Under the pieces are notes generated by a model that made no database searches, was not told where the DNA came from, and worked only from the letters and a program-made list of their open reading frames with translations. Below, one piece after another: positions 1 to 7,326 of a stretch of 64,000 nucleotides of DNA. A program made the translations under genes and the position numbers. The stretch is from JASGDN01 sp049840815 (GTDB lineage Bacteria; Chloroflexota; Chloroflexia; Thermomicrobiales; UBA6265). How positions within the stretch are numbered: position 1 is the first letter of the stretch; each line of letters starts with the position of its first letter. The stretch lies in assembly GCA_049840815.1 (NCBI GenBank), contig JASGJI010000010.1, positions 124,001-188,000 of the forward strand, written 5' to 3'.

Positions 1-137
1 TTGCTCTTGCTGGTGGCGTAGTACTCGCCGGTCTGGGCACGCAGCAGCTGCATGCCCTCAGCGCGAGCCTTGGCGGCGCGGTCCGCATGAGCGCGAAGCT
101 CGGCGGATTCGGTGGGGAGAAGGGTGGAGTGGGACAT
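1..137 (-). CDS. Hypothetical protein of the integrative element, N-terminal part only
   Basis: An ATG at 137 on the minus strand is preceded by a GGGAGGG ribosome-binding site about eight bases upstream. The frame then reads 45 codons without a stop and leaves the window. The visible N-terminus is rich in Ala, Arg and Glu and ends with GEYYATSKS. This tail slightly recalls the start of small SWIM-type zinc-finger proteins found in mobile elements, but the diagnostic CxC...CxH part would be outside the window. The gene is divergent from the XRE regulator at 306. Confidence 0.5.
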   Translation of the reverse strand, partial: MSHSTLLPTESAELRAHADRAAKARAEGMQLLRAQTGEYYATSKS

Positions 138-242
138 CTGCTTGCCCTCCCTGGGCTGTGCGGTGGTCGGGGCTACCAACTCCCGACCGGGTGAGTGAAG
201 GTGTCAGGCGTGCGTTGCTGACAAAACAAAGATAGCACGAAC

Positions 243-282
243 TTAAAGAGTTGTAAAGCGTGTATAATGGATTCGTAAAGAG
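243..282 (+). promoter_or_regulatory. Promoter with three TAAAG direct repeats upstream of the XRE regulator
   Basis: A perfect -10 hexamer TATAAT lies at 263-268 in the divergent gap between the minus-strand gene starting at 137 and the XRE gene at 306. Three direct repeats of TAAAG(A/C)G start at 244, 254 and 276, spaced 10 and 22 bases, close to one and two helical turns. They flank the -10 box. No good -35 is visible at the right distance. The arrangement fits an autoregulatory operator for the adjacent XRE protein, which is an inference. Confidence 0.5.
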
Positions 283-305
283 TCGGTGTCAGGAATGGGG
301 GTGCC

Positions 306-539
306 ATGGGCACATTGGGTGAACGAGTTCGACAGGAACGCGACCGGCTCCTGCTCACACAGCAGGAGCTCTCAGACCTGTCTGGCGTCACTACGGTGAC
401 GATCAGCAGGATCGAGAACGGCAGAGGCGCGCGGCGGCCGACCCGAGCTACCTTGAAGGCACTCGCGGACGCTCTCGGCGTCGATGTTTATTGGCTTGCG
501 AACGGGGAGGAACTTCTGGAGGGAAAACTCGCGGCGTGA
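306..539 (+). CDS. XRE-family helix-turn-helix transcriptional regulator
   Basis: 77-residue protein consisting almost entirely of one Cro/CI-type helix-turn-helix domain: RVRQERDRLLLTQQELS, then SGVTTVTISRIENG as the turn and recognition helix, then LKALADALGV. It probably binds DNA as a dimer and controls its own promoter or other genes of the element, as small XRE repressors of phages and integrative elements do. The start ATG at 306 is followed immediately by the HTH domain and no upstream extension is needed. Phased TAAAG repeats lie just upstream. Target genes cannot be told from the sequence. Confidence 0.85.
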   Translation: MGTLGERVRQERDRLLLTQQELSDLSGVTTVTISRIENGRGARRPTRATLKALADALGVDVYWLANGEELLEGKLAA

Positions 540-669
540 AGTAGCCACGCCGCGAGCGCACGCCTGACCCTGTTGGTAGCAGGGAGGGCGCATCAATTCT
601 ACCAGTCCACACACCACGGCAATTCCACGCGCGAATGACGAGCACGATTCCTCGCTGAGGAGGGACGCC

Positions 670-1146
670 ATGCCGAAGCTCTGGCCGTTCGGGACGAAGC
701 AGGACACGGTCCGGGTCACCATCGAGACATCCGGGTTCGATGATCGGAGCTATCTGCCGCCCTGGGGCGCGGGCATGCAACCGGACCTCAAGAAGCATTT
801 CGAGCTCGTGGAACGGCTCAGGGCTGCGCCGGCGAGCAAGCAGGAGGCGACGGCTCAGGCGATGGTGCAGATGGCACCACAGGCGATCCGAGGGTTCCGT
901 GCGGACTACGAGCACCGCAAGGATCAGCACGCCCGGTCGAAGTGGTACGGCTCCGGGAAAAAGCCTCCGATGGAACCATTCAAGCTCCCGAACCATCCCG
1001 GCTTCCAGCGCCTCGCCATCAACGCCGAGAAGGCGAAGGACTACGGTCGCGCGATCGGGGTCTGCGAGGAAGCGAAGCGGCAGGGCTGGAACGGCGACTG
1101 GGACAAGCGGATCGAGCGGTGCCGGGTGAGGGCCGGGAAGGGGTGA
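670..1146 (+). CDS. Hypothetical protein of the integrative element
   Basis: 158 residues, start ATG at 670 with a GAGGAGGG ribosome-binding site seven bases upstream. No signal peptide or membrane segment is visible. The C-terminal third (FQRLAINAEKAKDYGRAI, then CEEAKRQGWNGDWDKRI) looks like a short TPR-like helical pair of the kind that recurs in phage and element proteins next to regulators. It is followed three bases later by the next gene, so the two are probably co-transcribed. I do not recognise a function. Confidence 0.65.
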   Translation: MPKLWPFGTKQDTVRVTIETSGFDDRSYLPPWGAGMQPDLKKHFELVERLRAAPASKQEATAQAMVQMAPQAIRGFRADYEHRKDQHARSKWYGSGKKPPMEPFKLPNHPGFQRLAINAEKAKDYGRAIGVCEEAKRQGWNGDWDKRIERCRVRAGKG

Positions 1147-1149
1147 GTT

Positions 1150-1677
1150 GTGGAAGATCGATTCGACCACGAGCTGCGGTTCCTCCGGTACATCCTCGGC
1201 CGAAACGAAGCCAGCGCGGCCCAGACAGGCTCCTGGGCAAGTTCTCGTCACGACTTCATGACTGCGGAGGAAGTGTCGGAGGCTCTTGGCTTCTCGGCTG
1301 AAGAAGTGACCGTGATTCGAACCCGCTGCGAGCATCGTGGCTGGATCACTCCACGAGGGACTTTCGGTGATCCCAGTCGATTCACCGCGACACTGACCCC
1401 TGATGGAATCAACGAGGCCGAGCAGCGTGCAGCTCGCGTGTCCATCCAGGGACCTGTTTCGATCGCGCTGGCAAGTATCGACACCCTGGGGCTCGACGCC
1501 GAGGACGCTGTCACCTTACGGCAGCTAGTGAATGAGATCGGAAGCACGGCGCCGAAGGAGAGTCGGATTGCTGCTGCTCGCTCTGCCTTAGGCCTCCTGA
1601 GCGATGCTGCGACGATCGGGGACGGCCTTGTTCGATTCCTTCCACTCCTCGCGGCGATCGTTGCACAGGTGACCTAG
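1150..1677 (+). CDS. Hypothetical protein with a possible N-terminal winged-helix segment
   Basis: 175 residues, GTG start at 1150 just after the stop of the preceding gene, with AAGGGGTGAG in front of it. Residues about 35-85 (MTAEEVSEALGFSAEEVTVI and following, ending in a short beta-hairpin and LTPDGINEAE) resemble a winged-helix fold that would read DNA or mediate regulation. The C-terminal half is a helical region ending in a hydrophobic segment (LVRFLPLLAAIVAQV). It lies upstream of the integrase with a repeat-rich gap between them. It might be a regulator or directionality factor of the element, but that is speculative. Confidence 0.6.
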   Translation: MEDRFDHELRFLRYILGRNEASAAQTGSWASSRHDFMTAEEVSEALGFSAEEVTVIRTRCEHRGWITPRGTFGDPSRFTATLTPDGINEAEQRAARVSIQGPVSIALASIDTLGLDAEDAVTLRQLVNEIGSTAPKESRIAAARSALGLLSDAATIGDGLVRFLPLLAAIVAQVT

Positions 1678-1680
1678 GCA

Positions 1681-1796
1681 GAATCGGGCCGATTATCCCG
1701 ATTCCTTCGATGGTCCTGACAGAATCGGGATCGTCAGAAAGCCCGTCGTTCTGGGGTGTTTGGGGTGATGGTCCCTATTATCCCGATTTCCCGATT
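1681..1796. repeat. Five copies of CCCGATT/AATCGGG upstream of the integrase gene
   Basis: The heptamer CCCGATT or its complement occurs at 1682-1688 (minus), 1697-1703 (plus), 1723-1729 (minus), 1782-1788 (plus) and 1790-1796 (plus). The first two form an 8-base inverted repeat, GAATCGGG/CCCGATTC, with an 8-base loop (1681-1704) that could also end transcription of the upstream gene. The longer word ATTATCCCGATT occurs twice, beginning at 1692 and 1777. The cluster ends 30 bases before the int start codon. It could hold operators controlling int or sites for an accessory recombination protein. Confidence 0.55.
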
Positions 1797-1825
1797 ACAA
1801 ACATACATATCCCTATAGAGGATCT

Positions 1826-3004
1826 ATGAGCGGAACACCGGACGTACAACCGAAGAAGACCCGACGTGGTCATGGAGACGGAGGGATCTATCAGCGTAGG
1901 AGCGATGGTCGGTGGGTTGGTGCGGTCGATCTCGGCTGGGAAGGCGGGAAGCGCAAGCGGAAGATCGTCTACGGGAAGGATCGTGCTGAGGTCTCCCGGA
2001 AGGTGACGAAGCTGCTTCACGATTATCAGCAGGGGCTTCCCATCCAGACCAGGGAAACCCGCCTCGGTGATTTCCTCGATGCGTGGCTGAAGGAATCCGT
2101 GGCGCCAACGGTCCGGCCCAGGACGTACGACAGCTATCTTTCGACGGTCGAGAAGCACCTGAAGCCTGCGCTTGGCTCCATCATGCTCACGAAGCTCACG
2201 CAACAGCATATCCTCAAGATGATGAGCGCTAAGCGCGAGGAGGGGCTTTCAGAACGCACCGTGGCGTATCTCCGTGTAGTGCTCCGGGTGGCGCTTCACG
2301 AGGCGATGCGGCAGGATCTCGTGCATCGCAACGTCGCGGCGCTGGTGCGGCCGCCGAAGTTCGACCTCTTCGAGGGACAGGCGTTCACCGCCAAAGAGGC
2401 AGAACGCTTCCTGGCCCAGGTGAAAGACGATCGACTCGGGCCGATGTACACGACAACGCTGGTGCTTGGGCTTCGTCAGGCTGAGGCATTCGGCTTACGG
2501 TGGGAGAACATCGACTTCAAGGCCGGAACGCTCACGGTGCGCCACCAGTTGCGGATGGTCGGTGGCACGCCGACTTGGGTGGAACCGAAGTCGAAACGCA
2601 GCCGGCGGACCGTGACGATGCCGGATCCCCTGATCGAGGCGTTGAAGGCGCACCGGCAGGCTCAGCAGGCCGAGCGGGAGAAGACGGGGGAACGATGGAA
2701 GGATTACGACCTCGTCTTCACGACGCCGATCGGCACGCCGCTCGATGGATCGAATGTGCGGAAGCACTTCGCGGCCCAACTGGAAGCAGCCAAGCTCCCG
2801 GAAATCCGGTTTCACGACTTACGACATACGGCAGCGTCGCTCCTGGCAGCCCGTGGCGTGCCACAACGGACCGTGATGGAGATTCTCGGGCATACGCAGG
2901 CGTCCACGACGGCGAACGTGTACACACACATCGCAACGGAGACGATGAAGGACGCGACGGACCGCCTTGCCGACCTCTTCGGATCCAATAATCGGTCAAG
3001 TTGA
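1826..3004 (+). CDS. int: Tyrosine recombinase / phage-type integrase
   Basis: 392 residues. The N-terminal part contains an AP2-like arm-binding region (GDGGIYQRRSDGRWVGAVDL) and a SAM-like core-binding domain (about 70-170, LGDFLDAWLKESVAPTVRPR). The C-terminal catalytic domain carries the family residues: Arg217 (LGLRQAE), His330 and Arg333 (HDLRH), His356 (ILGHTQ) and the nucleophile Tyr366 (NVYTHI). It would cut and rejoin DNA at the attachment sites to integrate or excise the element. Its end lies 100 bases from the 3' end of tRNA-Lys, the likely target. Length and motifs look intact, so it is probably functional. Confidence 0.95.
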   Translation: MSGTPDVQPKKTRRGHGDGGIYQRRSDGRWVGAVDLGWEGGKRKRKIVYGKDRAEVSRKVTKLLHDYQQGLPIQTRETRLGDFLDAWLKESVAPTVRPRTYDSYLSTVEKHLKPALGSIMLTKLTQQHILKMMSAKREEGLSERTVAYLRVVLRVALHEAMRQDLVHRNVAALVRPPKFDLFEGQAFTAKEAERFLAQVKDDRLGPMYTTTLVLGLRQAEAFGLRWENIDFKAGTLTVRHQLRMVGGTPTWVEPKSKRSRRTVTMPDPLIEALKAHRQAQQAEREKTGERWKDYDLVFTTPIGTPLDGSNVRKHFAAQLEAAKLPEIRFHDLRHTAASLLAARGVPQRTVMEILGHTQASTTANVYTHIATETMKDATDRLADLFGSNNRSS

Positions 3005-3073
3005 GGGCTTAGGCTACACGTTAGGCTACAGAGGTCGATTGCGAAGGAGTAGGGAAGATGTTGAGGGCAACAA

Positions 3074-3097
3074 AAAACCCCGTCGTTGCGGGGTTTT
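3074..3097. terminator. Bidirectional intrinsic terminator between int and tRNA-Lys
   Basis: AAAACCCCG (3074-3082) pairs with CGGGGTTTT (3089-3097) around a six-base loop. On the minus strand the hairpin runs into a T-run and serves tRNA-Lys; on the plus strand it follows int. Confidence 0.85.
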
Positions 3098-3104
3098 CCG
3101 TGGG

Positions 3105-3176
3105 TGAGCCGCCAAGGATTCGAACCTTGAACCTGCTGATTAAGAGTCAGTTGCTCTGCCGTTGAGCTAGCGGCCC
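3105..3176 (-). tRNA. tRNA-Lys (anticodon CTT)
   Basis: Minus-strand cloverleaf with acceptor GGGCCGC/GCGGCTC, D-arm GCTC...GAGC, anticodon loop CTCTTAA (anticodon CTT) and T-arm CAAGG-TTCGAAT-CCTTG. CCA is not encoded exactly (the sequence after A73 is CCCA). It decodes AAG. The 3' end faces the integrase gene, so this gene is the likely integration target of the element. Confidence 0.95.
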
Positions 3177-3260
3177 GTTTCCGGGGTTCGATCCGTTTCT
3201 CCGGACCGGGGGTAAATCTACCAGACTGGTTTCAACGCGTCAACCCGAATCGATCGGGTT

Positions 3261-3298
3261 TCGGAAGCCGGGCCGGATTCGTCCGGCCCGGCTTCCGA
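3261..3298. terminator. Long perfect hairpin terminator after gatA
   Basis: A 17-bp perfect stem (3261-3277 with 3282-3298) closed by TTCG on the plus strand. It lies just downstream of the gatA stop codon on the minus strand, with only a poor U-tract. Confidence 0.75.
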
Positions 3299-3305
3299 GC
3301 TGGCG

Positions 3306-4790
3306 TCAGGAGGCCGCCGAGGCAATCTCCGGCAATCGCGTGTGCCAACCAGCAGCCTGCTCATAGGCGTGGGCAACACCCAGCAAGGTCGCCTCGTCGA
3401 AGGCCTTGCCAAGCAGCTGGAGGCTGACCGGCAGGCTCTCGCTGAAGCCGCAGGGGAGCGAGATGCCGGGAATGCCCGCCATGTTGCACGGGATCGTGAA
3501 GACGTCCGCCAGGTACATCTGGTACGGGTCGTTGGTGCGCGAGTTCAGCGGGAAGGCGACGGTCGGCGACGTCGGGGCGGCGATCACGTCCACCTGCTCG
3601 AAGGCCTTGTCGAAGTCCTGCTTGATCAGCGTGCGGACCTTCTGGGCCTTCACGTAGTAGGCGTCGTAGTAGCCGCTGGAGAGCGCATAGGTGCCGAGCA
3701 TGATGCGGCGCTTCACTTCCGGCCCGAATCCCGCGCCACGAGTCTTCTCGTACGTCTCCTGCAGCGTGCCCTCGTCGAGGCGTAGGCCGTACTTCACGCC
3801 ATCGAAGCGGGAGAGGTTGGCGCTGGCCTCCGCAGGGGCGGTGATGTAGTACGTCGCGAGCGCGTATTCGGTGTGCGGCAGCGAGATCTCGACGATGTCC
3901 GCCCCAAGGTCCTTCAACTGCTCGATGGACGCCTTCACGGCGGCATCGACGCCCGGTTCCATGCCGTCCACCGCGTACTCGCGGGCCACGCCGACACGGA
4001 CCCCCTTGAGGTCGGTGCGCAACGACGCCCGGTAGTCCGGGACCGGCGTCGGGACCGATGTCGAGTCGAACGGGTCCTGCCCGGCGATGGCCTCCAGCGC
4101 GATGGCAGCATCCTCCACCGTCCGGGTGAAGGGGCCGATCTGGTCGAGGCTGCTCGCGAAGGCGATCAGGCCGAAGCGGGAGACACGCCCGTAGGTCGGC
4201 TTGAGGCCGACGACGCCGCAGAATCCGGCAGGTTGGCGGATCGAGCCACCGGTATCGGAACCGAGGGAAAGCGTCGCCTCGCGGGCGGCGACGGAGGCTG
4301 CCGAGCCACCAGAGGAACCGCCCGGCACGCGGCTGACATCCCACGGATTGTGCGTCGGACCGAACGCGGAATTCTCGGTGGAAGACCCCATCGCGAACTC
4401 GTCGGTGTTCGTCTTGCCGAGGAAGACGGCGCCCTGTTCGCGCAACCGGCGGACGACGGTGGCATCGTACGGGGATACATATCCCTCAAGGATCTTCGAG
4501 GCCGCCGTGGTGGGGGCATCGGTGGTGACGAGGATGTCCTTCAGGGCGATCGGCACGCCCGTGAGGCCAGAGACGTTCTCCCCGGCTGCAATGCGGCGGT
4601 CCGCGTCGGCAGCCTGGGCCAGGGCGACGTCGCTCATCCGGTGGAGGTAGGCGTGGATGGCCGGTTCCACAGCATCGATCCGGGCGAGATACGCCTCGGT
4701 CAGCGCGGTGGACGTAATGTCGCCGGCATCGAGGGCGCGGCGGGATTCGGCGGCGGTGAGCGCCGTCAGGTCGTGACTGGACGCGGTCAT
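3306..4790 (-). CDS. gatA: Asp-tRNA(Asn)/Glu-tRNA(Gln) amidotransferase subunit A
   Basis: 494 residues, the usual size of GatA. It is an amidase-signature enzyme that hydrolyses glutamine and passes ammonia to GatB for conversion of mischarged Glu-tRNA(Gln) or Asp-tRNA(Asn). The Ser-cisSer-Lys triad is in place: Lys84 in VPIALKDIL, the cis-Ser near residue 159 in GGSSGGSAA, and the nucleophilic Ser near 183 in GSDTGGSIRQPAG. The start codon overlaps the gatC stop by four bases (ATGA), so the two are translationally coupled. gatB is not in this window. A strong hairpin follows the gene. Confidence 0.98.
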   Translation of the reverse strand: MTASSHDLTALTAAESRRALDAGDITSTALTEAYLARIDAVEPAIHAYLHRMSDVALAQAADADRRIAAGENVSGLTGVPIALKDILVTTDAPTTAASKILEGYVSPYDATVVRRLREQGAVFLGKTNTDEFAMGSSTENSAFGPTHNPWDVSRVPGGSSGGSAASVAAREATLSLGSDTGGSIRQPAGFCGVVGLKPTYGRVSRFGLIAFASSLDQIGPFTRTVEDAAIALEAIAGQDPFDSTSVPTPVPDYRASLRTDLKGVRVGVAREYAVDGMEPGVDAAVKASIEQLKDLGADIVEISLPHTEYALATYYITAPAEASANLSRFDGVKYGLRLDEGTLQETYEKTRGAGFGPEVKRRIMLGTYALSSGYYDAYYVKAQKVRTLIKQDFDKAFEQVDVIAAPTSPTVAFPLNSRTNDPYQMYLADVFTIPCNMAGIPGISLPCGFSESLPVSLQLLGKAFDEATLLGVAHAYEQAAGWHTRLPEIASAAS

Positions 4791-5095
4791 GCGCTGCCTC
4801 CCTCGTCGCCGCCCATCACGGCGCGGACCTCGAAGAAGCCATCGCGCGAGGCGGGAGCATTGGCCAGGACCTGCTCCTGCGTCAGCGACGGCAGGACCTC
4901 GTCCGTGCGCAGGACGTTGAAGAGCTCGATGACCTGGGCGGTCGGCGAAATGGCTTCGGTGTCGAGCTGGTTGAGAACGGTGATGTGATCGAGGATGGAG
5001 GAGAGCTGATCGCGCAGCGTCTCCTTCTCCTCGTCACTCAGGCCCAGCCGGGCGAGGGATGCGACGTGGTCGACATCCTGTTTCGAAAGACTCAT
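4787..5095 (-). CDS. gatC: Asp-tRNA(Asn)/Glu-tRNA(Gln) amidotransferase subunit C
   Basis: 102 residues, typical of GatC, the small subunit that wraps around GatA and stabilises its contact with GatB. Family features are visible: MSLSKQDVDHVASLARLGLS at the start, then a helix LRDQLSSILDHI, then TEAISPTAQ, DEVLPSLTQEQVLANAP, and a C-terminal GFFEVRAVM. The ATG has GGGAGAGA upstream. It is the first gene of gatC-gatA, and its stop overlaps the gatA start. Confidence 0.97.
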   Translation of the reverse strand: MSLSKQDVDHVASLARLGLSDEEKETLRDQLSSILDHITVLNQLDTEAISPTAQVIELFNVLRTDEVLPSLTQEQVLANAPASRDGFFEVRAVMGGDEGGSA

Positions 5096-5227
5096 GGTCT
5101 CTCCCGTGACGATCAGGGGCGAATTCCGGAGGGTGAGGTGCCAGGTCGCGCGGACCCGGCGACGCGATGACGCGCCTAACGGTGGCGAGTCTATCAGATC
5201 GCGCCGCCGGTGCCCGAGTTGGCGTGG

Positions 5228-6394
5228 TCAGGCGTCTTCGCCGGCCTCGTTGTCGGCCATCAGGACGCCGCCGACGTAGGTGGCCGCCACGTCGAGATCG
5301 CCGGTCCAGAGGGTGAGATCGGCCCGTGCTCCGACGACGAGATTGCCGCGCGCGGTGTCGCCGAGGAGACGCGCGGGCACGGCGGTCGCCATGTGCAGCG
5401 CCTGCGGGATGGTGACATCCGTCCACGCGACGAGATTGCGCATAGCCTGGTCCATCGTCAGGATCGACCCTGCCAGCGTGCCGTCCTTGAGGCGCGCCGA
5501 GGTCTCATCGACCGTCACTTCCTGCCCGCCGATGCCGTAGGTGCCGGGACCGTACCCGCACGCCTGCATCATGTCGGAAACGACCGCGATGCGATCGACG
5601 CCCTTCGCCGCGAGCGCGAGGCGAATCGTCGCAGGGTGGGAATGGACGCCGTCGGGGATCAGTCCGGCGGTGACACGCTCGTCGGTCATCACCGCGATCA
5701 TCGCGCCGGGTTCGCGATGGTGCATCGGCGACATCGTGTTGAAGAGGTGCGTGGCCTTGGTCGCGCCGGCATCGAGTCCCGCGATGAGCTGCTCGTAGGT
5801 GGCGTTCGTGTGGCCGACGCTGGTCAGGATGCCGCGTTCGACCAGCGCCCGGATGCGGTCGAGACTGCCATCGCGCTCCGGGGCGAGGGTGACAAGCGCG
5901 ATGGATGGCTCATCCAGCCACGAATCGAAGAGCGCATCGCTTGCGGCCTCGATGTAGCGAAGCTGATGCGCTCCCTTGCGCTCTGGTGAGAGGAACGGTC
6001 CTTCGAGGTGATAGCCGAGCGGCACCGCGCCCACGCTGCGGTCGATGGCCTCCCAGGAGGCGAAGACCTGCGGATAGAACGAGGCGTCCGCCGTGACGAC
6101 GGTCGGAAGCCAGGCGGTGACGCCGCTGGTGGGCATCCAGCGGGAGATCGCTTCGAGGTCAGCGGCGTTCGGGCCGACCTCGCGGCCGATCGCGCCGTTC
6201 ACCTGGAGGTCGATCATGCCGGGCGACACGATGTCGGCGTCGATCACGGTTGGCGGCAGGTTGCCATCGCTGAGCGTTGTCCGATGGATCGCAGCGATCT
6301 GGCCGTTCTCGACGACAACGGTGCTGCGATCGAGGAAGGTGCCGGCGAGGAGTTTGCCGCGCACAGCGAAGGATTCATGGATCTGGGTGGTCAT
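5228..6394 (-). CDS. nagA: N-acetylglucosamine-6-phosphate deacetylase
   Basis: 388 residues. NagA removes acetate from GlcNAc-6-phosphate to give glucosamine-6-phosphate, the entry point to glycolysis or cell-wall reuse. Amidohydrolase-family motifs are present: PGMIDLQVNG, LEGPFLSPERKGAHQ, metal ligands in TSVGHTNAT and ATHLFNTMSPMHHREPG, and the catalytic Asp region VSDMMQACG. A much longer reading frame extends upstream, but the ATG at 6394 overlaps the stop of the upstream kinase by four bases and gives a normal-length NagA. It is the last gene of the murQ-kinase-nagA operon. Confidence 0.95.
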   Translation of the reverse strand: MTTQIHESFAVRGKLLAGTFLDRSTVVVENGQIAAIHRTTLSDGNLPPTVIDADIVSPGMIDLQVNGAIGREVGPNAADLEAISRWMPTSGVTAWLPTVVTADASFYPQVFASWEAIDRSVGAVPLGYHLEGPFLSPERKGAHQLRYIEAASDALFDSWLDEPSIALVTLAPERDGSLDRIRALVERGILTSVGHTNATYEQLIAGLDAGATKATHLFNTMSPMHHREPGAMIAVMTDERVTAGLIPDGVHSHPATIRLALAAKGVDRIAVVSDMMQACGYGPGTYGIGGQEVTVDETSARLKDGTLAGSILTMDQAMRNLVAWTDVTIPQALHMATAVPARLLGDTARGNLVVGARADLTLWTGDLDVAATYVGGVLMADNEAGEDA

Positions 6395-7326
6395 GGATGC
6401 ACCAGGCTTTCGTGAAGGGTCGCGATCTCTCGCGCGGCGGAGAGCGCCGGATCGTGGACATCGGCGACGGTCCCGAGTGGACGCTGGTCGGCAATCGCCG
6501 TCAGGACGAGGTCGCGATAGAACGGGATGTTGAGCAGGAGGCCCCCGGCCAGCGCGACGTTGACCGCCGTGGATGGTTGCACCCGGTTCGCGACGGCGAT
6601 CACCTGCGTCGCGAGGTCTGTCGCGCCTTGCTGGAGGGTCTTGACGGAGGGTTCCCAGCCATCGAGCGCCGCTTGCACCGTGAAGCGGGCGAGTGCGGCG
6701 ATGTCGCGCTTGCCCGTTTCCGGCGCATAGGTGCGAGTGATGATCTGGCGCGGGTCGTCCAGTTCCCAGAAGGCGAGCAGGTCGGCGGTGAATGGGGCAG
6801 GATCGCCGCTGCCATCGACTTCGGCAGCGATGGCCTTCAGCGCGGCGACGCCGAACGCCCATGCGGAGCCCTCATCACCGATGATATGGCCCCAGCCCCC
6901 GGCGCGGATGCGTTCCCCGGCGGCGTTGCGACCCATCGCGATGGATCCGGTTCCCGCGATGAGGCCGACACCCGGCTGCCCGCCGAGACCCGAAAGGACG
7001 AGTTCACCGTCGTTCGTGATGCGTGGCGCGACGATGTCATCCGCGAGGGCAGGCAGGATGCGTTCGCGGTCTCCCGGTCGGTCGACACCGGCCATGCCGA
7101 TCCAGCCCCCCGCGAAGACACCCTCGAACCCGAGCGCGGTGCGGACGCCGTTCAGCCCGTCGCGGAGGACGCGGACGGTCTGGTCGAAGCCGATCACCGC
7201 CGGGTTGGAGGTCGGGCCGGTGTGGCGCGCGAGTTCGTTGCCGAGGCCGTCGATGGCGACGGTGGTCGTCTTCGTGCCGCCGCCGTCGATGCCGATGAAC
7301 CGCGCCGAGGCGCCGTGTGCGCTCAC
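6391..7326 (-). CDS. BadF/BadG-type ATPase family kinase, probable N-acetylglucosamine kinase
   Basis: 311 residues of the ASKHA/BadF-BcrA family. The phosphate-binding loop GIDGGGTKTTTVAIDGLG lies near the N-terminus; GTGSIAMGRNAAGERIRAGG and the following GDEGSAWAFG match the GlcNAc-kinase branch. The start is a GTG at 7326 overlapping the murQ stop (GTGA), and the stop overlaps the nagA start (ATGA). Position between MurQ and NagA argues for phosphorylation of GlcNAc (or a related amino sugar) to the 6-phosphate. Substrate is inferred from family and context. Confidence 0.88.
   Translation of the reverse strand: MSAHGASARFIGIDGGGTKTTTVAIDGLGNELARHTGPTSNPAVIGFDQTVRVLRDGLNGVRTALGFEGVFAGGWIGMAGVDRPGDRERILPALADDIVAPRITNDGELVLSGLGGQPGVGLIAGTGSIAMGRNAAGERIRAGGWGHIIGDEGSAWAFGVAALKAIAAEVDGSGDPAPFTADLLAFWELDDPRQIITRTYAPETGKRDIAALARFTVQAALDGWEPSVKTLQQGATDLATQVIAVANRVQPSTAVNVALAGGLLLNIPFYRDLVLTAIADQRPLGTVADVHDPALSAAREIATLHESLVHP

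Larger units (their letters stand above)
1..3104. mobile_element. Integrase-proximal end of an integrative element inserted at tRNA-Lys (left end outside window)
   Basis: A tyrosine integrase gene (1826-3004) ends about 100 bases from the 3' end of a tRNA-Lys gene (3105-3176, minus strand). To its left lie small genes of unknown function and an XRE-type regulator, while to the right everything is housekeeping. This is the usual geometry of an element integrated at the 3' end of a tRNA gene, with int next to one attachment site. The attachment core would lie in the tRNA 3' half, roughly 3101-3130. The second copy of that core should be left of base 1, so the element size is unknown. The boundary is inferred. 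Confidence 0.6.
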
